This document shows positions 1 through 6,146 of a DNA stretch of 30,100 bases, piece by piece (position 1 is the stretch's first letter; each line of letters opens with the position of its first letter). The stretch covers positions 1 to 30,100 of IMG/VR virus record IMGVR_UViG_3300020442_004149; one strand, 5' to 3'. The position numbers were made by a program, and so were the translations under genes. Origin of the DNA: a virus. Below the pieces are notes generated by a model. The model searched no databases, was not told where the DNA came from, and worked only from the letters and a program-made list of their open reading frames with translations.

Positions 1-2402
1 TTAGAACGAGGAAGACTACTTACATTGATAAGTGCTACACGCATAGCAATACTGCTTATGAATCGTTCCATACCACTACACATTTCTAATGGCCAATGAC
101 GATCCTCGTAAGTTATCTTTGAGTAAATGTGTTTTCCATCCATTTCAAGATTCATACCAAAATCAACAATTTGAGAAAGTATATTATTAACTTCACTTTC
201 AATACTAGGAATAGTTTTAGAAATTAACTCGTATGAAATGCCATCACGTTTAACAGCATCAAGATAAAGTTCATATCCTCTTTTCTTTCTTTCATATCCC
301 TTTGCTTCTTCTATTGATGCAAGCACATCTTCGTGTTCTTTTTCAACAATTTTAACTTCACCGAAAAGAGTTTGAAGTTTTTCAGTTTCTTTATTTGCGA
401 TTACATTTACACCCGTAAGATTATTTTGCAAAGCATCTACTTCAATTTGTAATGATTTATTAAATTCAATAATATCTTTACATTCATAATATTCTTTTAT
501 ACTCTTTTCATTTAAAACTATATCTTTATCAAGTGCATCTATCATACTAGATAATGCTAAAATCTTTGAATCAGTTTGATTTATTTCATAAGTAAGTTGA
601 GTTATTTCTGATTTTAAATTGTTAAACAACTCATATTCAGATTCAACATTTTTATGTATATCTAATTTCTGTTGTAAATTATTTTTTTGCTTTACTAATT
701 CATCTGCGTCTGCTTTATCTGAATCAAGTTCTTTTTTAGTTTTTTCTGCACTTTCAATTAAATTTTTTGAATTGTTAACACAATATTTACAATTAGGATC
801 ATAATCGTGATTATCATAGTGCTTTAATTTATCAAGTTTTGCATTAACCGATGTTCTTAATACAGCAAGATCTTTATCTACTAAATTTATATTTTCACGA
901 ATTTGCAGAACTTCTACATATGTTTTATCCACACCTTCAAGTTCATTCATCTTTTTAAATTTTATAGATTTTTCCGTTGATAACTTTTTTTTCTTATCAG
1001 ACTCGGATGAACGATTTTCCTTTGCAACTTCAATTCGTTCTTTTAAATTCTTTTTATTAAATTCTAGTTTATCGATGTCAACAGATGATTCATCAAAAGA
1101 ACAATTTTTGAATTGTGAGTTTTTATCGGCAAGTTCTTTATTAAGTTTTTTTTGTTTTAGCAAAGCAACATTAGTTTTACTATCCTGTTCATTATATTGA
1201 TTTTTAATATTTTCTAGTTTTTCACCTACTTCATTTAAAGTTTCATCAAAATCTTCACGATTAAATCTTTTAAGAAGTGCATTTATTTCTTTTATATCTT
1301 CTGATGCCGTTGAGTGAAGTTGATCAAACATATCAATCCCCATAAATTGAGCAAGCAAATCTTTTCGTTCACTTTGACTTTTATCAATAAAAATTGCATT
1401 ATTATTTTGCAAACTTAGTGTTGTTAAAACAAAGTCATCGTAAGAACCAACATGATCACGAATAATAGCATTTGTTCCGGCTCTTTGTTCTCCGTTTAAG
1501 GATATTGTTTGTCCTTCATCATCGTGCTTCCAAAAATCTACTGCTACTGTTACATCTCCATTTTTTTTCGTATTTGCAGTTCTTTCTATGAAATAATTTA
1601 CACCTGAGATTTCAAAATTTAGTTTACAATAAAACGAGTCTGTTTGTGTATTGAGAACATGGGCAGCTTTGAATGCACGATCACATTTGTCAAACAAACA
1701 AAAACTCAATGCACTCATTACACTACTTTTACCACTTGCATTTGAAGCAAACAAACCCATTACACTTTTCATATTTGAAAAATCTATTACATTTCCTTCT
1801 CCGTAACTGAACATATTGCCGAATTCAAACTTCTTTGGTTTCCAAATACAATTTCTTAAAACTTCTTTTACTACTAACTTTTCATTTATTTCTTTGTTAA
1901 TATCAAGAGCAGTTTTTATTTGTTCGTCATCTACTACAAAGTTTCTACGAAGATAATCTTCTATTAATTCATTTTGAACTTGAACTGTAGTAATATCTCC
2001 AAAATCAAATTTATTATCACGATCATACTTTTTTGCTTCTGAAATAGCATCACATCTTGTTACATTTAAATCACTAATATTAGTTTGTTTTCTGATTTCG
2101 GCAATTATTTCTTTAGTTTCAGTTGCCGTTGTATTGTAAACTTTTACTCGCAATCTTGCTTTTTTGGGCAATGCACTTAGATCACTAACACATTTTCCAT
2201 CCTGTACTACAATTGTGTAGTATCCATAATCGTTATGAACTTCGTGGTGAGTGTGACTTTGTTTATTTAAATCCCATAAAACATAACCATGACCAATTGG
2301 TTTTTCACCGTGATTTTGTTGTATCATACTTCCAGAATAAACTACAACTGGTTTATTCTTATTGTGTCGTTTTACTTTTATATATGTTTCTTTATCTTCC
2401 AT
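1..2402 (-). CDS. gp46: Mre11 capping/Rad50-binding region fused to Rad50 (gp46-like) ATPase, 3' end cut by the window
   Basis: The reading frame is open from an ATG at 2402 to the window edge, about 800 codons. Residues 18-33 read PVVVYSGSMIQQNHGE and residues 57-66 NDYGYYTIVV; these match the start of the Mre11 capping domain, which normally follows the last nuclease motif. Residues 130-175 look like the Mre11 helix that binds Rad50. Rad50 begins near residue 190 (NMFSYGEGNVIDF), with a Walker A at 216-227 (GLFASNASGKSS), a Q-loop near 331 (SLQNNN), long coiled coils, a CxxC zinc hook near 538 (CKYC) and an ABC signature near 775 (CSGMERF). The Walker B and D-loop lie outside the window. 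Known role of the family: the gp46/gp47 exonuclease resects DNA ends for phage recombination and recombination-dependent replication. The start overlaps the end of the preceding glycosyltransferase-like gene by 11 bases and has no strong ribosome binding site, so translational coupling is likely. Confidence 0.9.
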   Translation of the reverse strand, partial: MEDKETYIKVKRHNKNKPVVVYSGSMIQQNHGEKPIGHGYVLWDLNKQSHTHHEVHNDYGYYTIVVQDGKCVSDLSALPKKARLRVKVYNTTATETKEIIAEIRKQTNISDLNVTRCDAISEAKKYDRDNKFDFGDITTVQVQNELIEDYLRRNFVVDDEQIKTALDINKEINEKLVVKEVLRNCIWKPKKFEFGNMFSYGEGNVIDFSNMKSVMGLFASNASGKSSVMSALSFCLFDKCDRAFKAAHVLNTQTDSFYCKLNFEISGVNYFIERTANTKKNGDVTVAVDFWKHDDEGQTISLNGEQRAGTNAIIRDHVGSYDDFVLTTLSLQNNNAIFIDKSQSERKDLLAQFMGIDMFDQLHSTASEDIKEINALLKRFNREDFDETLNEVGEKLENIKNQYNEQDSKTNVALLKQKKLNKELADKNSQFKNCSFDESSVDIDKLEFNKKNLKERIEVAKENRSSESDKKKKLSTEKSIKFKKMNELEGVDKTYVEVLQIRENINLVDKDLAVLRTSVNAKLDKLKHYDNHDYDPNCKYCVNNSKNLIESAEKTKKELDSDKADADELVKQKNNLQQKLDIHKNVESEYELFNNLKSEITQLTYEINQTDSKILALSSMIDALDKDIVLNEKSIKEYYECKDIIEFNKSLQIEVDALQNNLTGVNVIANKETEKLQTLFGEVKIVEKEHEDVLASIEEAKGYERKKRGYELYLDAVKRDGISYELISKTIPSIESEVNNILSQIVDFGMNLEMDGKHIYSKITYEDRHWPLEMCSGMERFISSIAMRVALINVSSLPRS

Positions 2403-3318
2403 TTGTAACAATTTTTAAAATTTCAGCACCCACGTCGGCATCACTTAAAAAGGGACTCAGATGAACATGATCTTGATTAGGAAAATACATATTAGGTCCT
2501 AAAAATGGAATTCTACTTTCGAGATTACTTAAATCACCTCCATTTTGTTGCCAAACCACTCCTTTAGGACCAAACATCTGATGAATATAGTCAGTTGTAA
2601 TTATAGTTTTTATTCCAAGTGCCGATGCCATATTTGTGAGACATCCCTCAGAACCAATTACAAAATCACAATTTTTTATTAAACTTGCAGTAAATGTAAA
2701 CTTACTTGTTGAATTGATAGTAGGATATCTTTTAGAAATTGTATCTTCAAGACCCAAAGCAAATAAAATTACTCTTGGGTGATGTTCCATGCAATTAATT
2801 ATATCAAAGGTATTTCTTGTTTTTTGACCATAACCAAAACCAGTTTCTCCTCCAATAGCATTATTGTATTCGTCTTCAGTAAATAAAAAACTTTTTTTGT
2901 GCCAATCCATTTGGTATCCAACTTTTATTATATCAGATTTCCAATCTCCAATATTTTTCAATTCAGACATACTTTTTTCAATAGAATAATCAAGAACTTG
3001 GTTAGTAAAAATTTCAAAGGTATCGTCGAAGTTTTTAATTTCGCACATTTTTTGAAATTGAGAAGTTATTGATTCATACGGATTTAGTGTGAAATTTTCA
3101 GGAATTAAATTATATATAATGTCATAGTTTTTTTCACTATCCATAAAAAAAACTTTATCTATATAAGGATTACAATCTAATAGTTCAAGTGGTTGTAAAT
3201 AATTTATATCAAAATGAATTTCACATATTTTGTTTTGCTTTATTTTTTTAGCAACACTACTTGCAAGAAGAATGTCACCAATGTGAATGTTTCTACACTT
3301 TACAAGTATTTTATTCAT
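2392..3318 (-). CDS. GT9/heptosyltransferase-like glycosyltransferase inserted inside the Mre11 gene
   Basis: A protein of about 308 residues. The N-terminal stretch NIHIGDILLASSVAKKIK matches the first Rossmann motif of the GT9 (ADP-heptose:LPS heptosyltransferase) family. The C-terminal part has FVIGSEGCLTNMASALG followed by FGPKG, resembling the GT9 nucleotide-sugar-binding region. Length is slightly short for the family. ATG 3318 was chosen over the in-frame TTG 3321 just before it; a GGAG lies 8 bases upstream of the ATG. The gene overlaps the Mre11 nuclease-core gene by 8 bases and the next gene by 11 bases, so it fills the break in Mre11 exactly and no intron or IS ends remain. It may glycosylate phage or host molecules, but substrate and role are unknown. 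A catalytically dead GT-fold protein is also possible. Confidence 0.75.
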   Translation of the reverse strand: MNKILVKCRNIHIGDILLASSVAKKIKQNKICEIHFDINYLQPLELLDCNPYIDKVFFMDSEKNYDIIYNLIPENFTLNPYESITSQFQKMCEIKNFDDTFEIFTNQVLDYSIEKSMSELKNIGDWKSDIIKVGYQMDWHKKSFLFTEDEYNNAIGGETGFGYGQKTRNTFDIINCMEHHPRVILFALGLEDTISKRYPTINSTSKFTFTASLIKNCDFVIGSEGCLTNMASALGIKTIITTDYIHQMFGPKGVVWQQNGGDLSNLESRIPFLGPNMYFPNQDHVHLSPFLSDADVGAEILKIVTNGR

Positions 3319-4015
3319 CAATCACACTCCAACCATCAAGTTTGTATTTATCTATATTGCTTTCTGCTATAAATTTATGCTCAGTTTGATATTCTTGTAA
3401 AACTTGATATTTGTGTATATCACCAAGCATAACAATATCATATCCATCAAACATACTTAAATCAATATCACCACCCATAACAACATAACCAACATCAGTA
3501 CGACTTCGTTTTACTGCTCCGTGATAAACTGCTATTTTTGTTTTTATAGAAGTGTCATTGATGTCAAGACCACGAACATAATTACTAGAATCATCCAATA
3601 TACTAAATACACTTACTACAACATCTCCTATTTTATATAATCCACTGTTTTTAAGATAAAACAAATTTTCATCATCCATCATATCCATTATAGGTGACAA
3701 TACGTCAAGACGATCAGGATTGTTTAAATTACAATCGTGATTTCCTGCAATTACAAGTGTAGGGTGTAACTTAGAACACTCACGAAGAAACGATGAAATT
3801 TGATGAATAAGTTCAGGACTCATTTCTGTTTTTGCATGAGCAATATCACCACCTATAAAAATAATAGCATTATCATAATTATCTTCTTTAACTTGATTAT
3901 AGAAGTTTTCAAAAACCTGAGAATATTCTGTGTGACGTTTTACATTTCGGATATGAATATCTGCGAGATGATATACTTTTTCAACATTTCTTAAATCTGA
4001 TTTTAACTCATGCAT
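3311..4015 (-). CDS. gp47: Mre11/SbcD-like (gp47) nuclease core, lacking its capping domain
   Basis: A 234-residue calcineurin-type metallophosphoesterase. All expected metal-binding motifs are present in order: D19-x-H21 (LADIHIRN), D57 (GGDIAH), N92-H93-D94 (AGNHD), H165 (YHG) and D199/H201 (LGDIHKYQ). In Mre11 and T4 gp47 (about 340 residues) the last motif is followed at once by the PGS/YSGS capping segment. Here it is followed by an unrelated tail of about 27 residues (Y209 to E234) and a stop. The missing part is encoded at the start of the Rad50-like gene about 0.9 kb downstream. Expected role: the nuclease subunit of the Mre11-Rad50 end-processing complex. Its start overlaps the primase gene by 13 bases. 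The catalytic core looks intact, so this is not an obvious pseudogene. Confidence 0.88.
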   Translation of the reverse strand: MHELKSDLRNVEKVYHLADIHIRNVKRHTEYSQVFENFYNQVKEDNYDNAIIFIGGDIAHAKTEMSPELIHQISSFLRECSKLHPTLVIAGNHDCNLNNPDRLDVLSPIMDMMDDENLFYLKNSGLYKIGDVVVSVFSILDDSSNYVRGLDINDTSIKTKIAVYHGAVKRSRTDVGYVVMGGDIDLSMFDGYDIVMLGDIHKYQVLQEYQTEHKFIAESNIDKYKLDGWSVIDE

Positions 4016-4947
4016 AACTTTTGTTTCATTAACTCACCAAAATCAAGTAGTTTGGTATTTTTTATTTTAGTAATAACTCGTTGGAATCCTAAATCAGAAG
4101 CATCTTCATTTTCCATTCTGACTAATCTCACTTTAATATTTTCTTTCATAAGTGACTCTGACATACTCATAGCATTTTTATATGCGTCATTGTCCAATAC
4201 AATTGTAATTTCTTTTACATCATGCTCTATGAGTTTCAATTTTAACTTGTTTGGAATATTTTTACCAAGCAAAGCAATAGCATTTCTTCTTATTGCCATA
4301 GCATCAAATACACCTTCGCAAAAAATAATTGGTTCTTCGTAGTTTATTTGATTTTCAAAAACAACTACATCTTTACTAACTGGTGGATTTTTATATTTAA
4401 GATACGCAGATCCTGTGTAGTCTCTTGCAAGAAAGTAATTTAGTTTATTATCACAATCATATGATGGAACGATGATACGACCACCATAATCTCCATCTGA
4501 ACAATATCCTATATCGTATCGTTCAATATCGTATGATTGTATATTTCTTTTTTTTAAATAATTTAATGCTTTTGTGTAATCCAATTCACTTCGGTATTCA
4601 CTTAATTTTTTATATTCATAAGGTAAAGAAATAAATTGTTTTTCGGTATCTTCGGTTTTAGTATTCTTGGGTAATTTTACTATTTTTGATAATTCGGTAA
4701 AATAGTTACTTGGAACTTGCAATCGTTTAAACAATGCGTATATACTTCGTCCTTTTGCATTGGTATCAATCCAACTCTGCCATCTTTGTGTAACAAGATT
4801 TACTGCCAACTTGGGTTTTCTATGGTGAGAAAATGGACATATAAACATAACCTCGTCTTTAGAGACGATTTTACCTGCTCCTAATATCTTTTGCAGAAGA
4901 TTTAGAAGTTTTTGTTCGGAAATACCCACTATTTTAAAGAATACCAA
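4003..4947 (-). CDS. DnaG-type DNA primase (T4 gp61-like) with a degraded zinc finger
   Basis: A 314-residue protein, similar in length to T4 gp61 (342). The catalytic toprim domain is clear: IIFCEGVFDA with E211, and IVLDND with D252 and D254. Before it, GGRIIVPSYD (155-164) matches the DnaG RNA-polymerase-basic motif, and YLKYKNPP (182-189) follows. It should make RNA primers for the lagging strand with a replicative helicase not seen in this window. The N-terminal finger keeps CPFSHH (37-42) and KGRSI (65-69), but the second ligand pair, normally Cys/His-x-x-Cys near WxxW, is replaced by WQSWID (56-61). Zinc binding is therefore doubtful. The gene overlaps the RuvC-like gene by 19 bases and the Mre11 core gene by 13 bases, indicating one operon. 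Confidence 0.87.
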   Translation of the reverse strand: MVFFKIVGISEQKLLNLLQKILGAGKIVSKDEVMFICPFSHHRKPKLAVNLVTQRWQSWIDTNAKGRSIYALFKRLQVPSNYFTELSKIVKLPKNTKTEDTEKQFISLPYEYKKLSEYRSELDYTKALNYLKKRNIQSYDIERYDIGYCSDGDYGGRIIVPSYDCDNKLNYFLARDYTGSAYLKYKNPPVSKDVVVFENQINYEEPIIFCEGVFDAMAIRRNAIALLGKNIPNKLKLKLIEHDVKEITIVLDNDAYKNAMSMSESLMKENIKVRLVRMENEDASDLGFQRVITKIKNTKLLDFGELMKQKLCMS

Positions 4948-5456
4948 TAATAAAGAGATGCCACGATTGCGTCTAACATATCGTAGTTTCTTTTATCATA
5001 ATTTTTTCTGCTATTATATACAATAAATTTAGATAAATCAATCTTATTTTCAAGTTGTTCACGTACAAAAGTTTTACTATCTACTCCCTTTTCACGACTT
5101 TTACCAAGAACCGATTTTCTTAAGGTTGAAACATTAATGTGATTTATTTCAACTCCGTATAATGCTTCTATTACATAACTTACTACTGCATTACACTTTG
5201 CAAGTTTTATAATTGTTTGCTGACTCGTTCTTCCACCACCATATCCACTGAGAGTATCTTCTACTATTATTATATCGGGACCAAAATCAATTTTGTCTAT
5301 AATCTCAGCAAAATGATGTGCTTTTTGTGTTATATCAGATTTTTTGCTGATATCAACAAAACCAGCTGACAATATTTTAGTCTTAGAACTTGAAAAGCAA
5401 TACCCAATTGTGGTAGAACTAATATCAAGTCCTAAACATACATTTATTTTTTGCAT
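4929..5456 (-). CDS. RuvC-like RNase H-fold nuclease (probable Holliday junction resolvase)
   Basis: A 175-residue protein, the usual RuvC length. LGLDISSTTIG gives D11, IIIVEDTLSG gives E66, and the C-terminal YDMLDAIVASLYYW gives D159 and D162. This is the D-E-D-D pattern of RuvC and its relatives. The likely role is cutting branched DNA made during recombination-dependent replication; a related RNase H-fold function cannot be excluded. It is the first gene of the replication block after the virion cassette and overlaps the primase by 19 bases. The ATG at 5456 lies inside one arm of an 8-bp inverted repeat, with no ribosome binding site upstream. No alternative ATG, GTG or TTG lies between this start and the D11 motif, so the start is well placed despite the lack of a leader. 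Confidence 0.82.
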   Translation of the reverse strand: MQKINVCLGLDISSTTIGYCFSSSKTKILSAGFVDISKKSDITQKAHHFAEIIDKIDFGPDIIIVEDTLSGYGGGRTSQQTIIKLAKCNAVVSYVIEALYGVEINHINVSTLRKSVLGKSREKGVDSKTFVREQLENKIDLSKFIVYNSRKNYDKRNYDMLDAIVASLYYWYSLK

Positions 5457-5473
5457 ACAGAATTATATGCAAA
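5450..5473. repeat. Perfect 8-bp inverted repeat over the RuvC-like start codon
   Basis: TTTGCATA at 5450-5457 and TATGCAAA at 5466-5473 are exact reverse complements, separated by 8 bases. On the minus strand the downstream arm contains the ATG of the RuvC-like gene, and the upstream arm overlaps the TATAAT hexamer. A T-run does not follow the hairpin in the direction of transcription, so it is not a usual terminator. It could be an operator or an RNA hairpin that hides the start codon. Confidence 0.6.
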
Positions 5474-5490
5474 TAAATCTAAAAAATCAA
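5462..5490 (-). promoter_or_regulatory. Possible sigma70-like promoter for the replication block
   Basis: On the minus strand TTGATT (5490-5485) and TATAAT (5467-5462) are separated by 17 bases. The -10 is perfect and the -35 matches TTGACA at four of six positions. Initiation about 7 bases after the -10 would fall at or next to the ATG of the RuvC-like gene, giving a leaderless mRNA. Matches like this occur by chance in AT-rich DNA, so confidence is modest. The location, between late virion genes and replication genes, fits a middle or early promoter. Confidence 0.35.
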
Positions 5491-5494
5491 GGAA

Positions 5495-6097
5495 TTATTT
5501 TTTATATACGTTTTGACCACTGTTCGCACGGAAGTCACCCTTTTGTCCATTACGTTGACCAGAAGAGTTTCTGTTTCCACGTGAGTCGGTAAATGCAATT
5601 GTTTCTCCGTAACGACTTGTATCCATGTTCAAACGATAAAAACTTGCATCCGCCGCACTTGCAGGATCACCAGAACCATAATCAGAATTGTCAATTCCAT
5701 AACTCATTGTTTTACCACACATAAAACCACGATTGTTTGGTTTTCCTGTTCCACCTTTTAGATTTGCATTAGCAGCCGCAGCCGAACGTGCTTGATCTGT
5801 AAACGCATTAGTTCCGTTTCCAGCACCACGACCATATCCACCCAATTTTGAATCCTGTCCAAAGAAACTTACACCAGGACGATTATATTTTTTTAAGTCG
5901 GTTTCAGGAATACCAGGAGATCCTGCTAAATTACCAAGTGCTGGTGCAGCCTGACGATATAATGTACTATTAGTATCAAGACGTCCAAGAAGTCCTCCTG
6001 ATCCTGCTCCTCCGAATGCAGAACCCATTGAAGGACGGGTTTTTCCATTTTTAAATTCTACTGCTGGTGTTGGTGTATATTTTTTTACTGTTGCCAT
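5495..6097 (-). CDS. Gly/Ala/Asn/Ser-rich protein of unknown function, probable virion component
   Basis: A 200-residue protein, not recognised. It begins MATVKKYTPTP and is very rich in Gly, Ala, Asn, Ser and Arg, with segments such as GSAFGGAGSGGLLGRLD and ARSAAAANANLKGGTGK. It has one Cys and neither a hydrophobic segment nor a clear domain, and is probably partly disordered. It is the last gene of the virion cassette, 49 bases after the FG-GAP protein, with an AGGA motif about 7 bases before the ATG, one of the clearer ribosome binding sites here. Its richer GC content and small-residue composition differ from its neighbours. It could be a minor structural, internal or assembly protein; no function is assigned. 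Confidence 0.75.
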   Translation of the reverse strand: MATVKKYTPTPAVEFKNGKTRPSMGSAFGGAGSGGLLGRLDTNSTLYRQAAPALGNLAGSPGIPETDLKKYNRPGVSFFGQDSKLGGYGRGAGNGTNAFTDQARSAAAANANLKGGTGKPNNRGFMCGKTMSYGIDNSDYGSGDPASAADASFYRLNMDTSRYGETIAFTDSRGNRNSSGQRNGQKGDFRANSGQNVYKK

Positions 6098-6146
6098 AAT
6101 AAGTTTCCTAAAGTTTAGTGTTTTCTATAAATATTACTTAAAATTC

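Noticed and set aside
2392-3321. Group I intron or intein as the cause of the Mre11 break
   Set aside because: The whole interval is coding with overlapping ends, the encoded protein is GT9-like rather than a homing endonuclease, and there are no splice-type residues at the edges.
6126-6133. TATAAATA on the plus strand in the gap before the Gly-rich gene
   Set aside because: It points against the direction of all genes here and would run antisense into the propeller gene; probably chance in AT-rich DNA.
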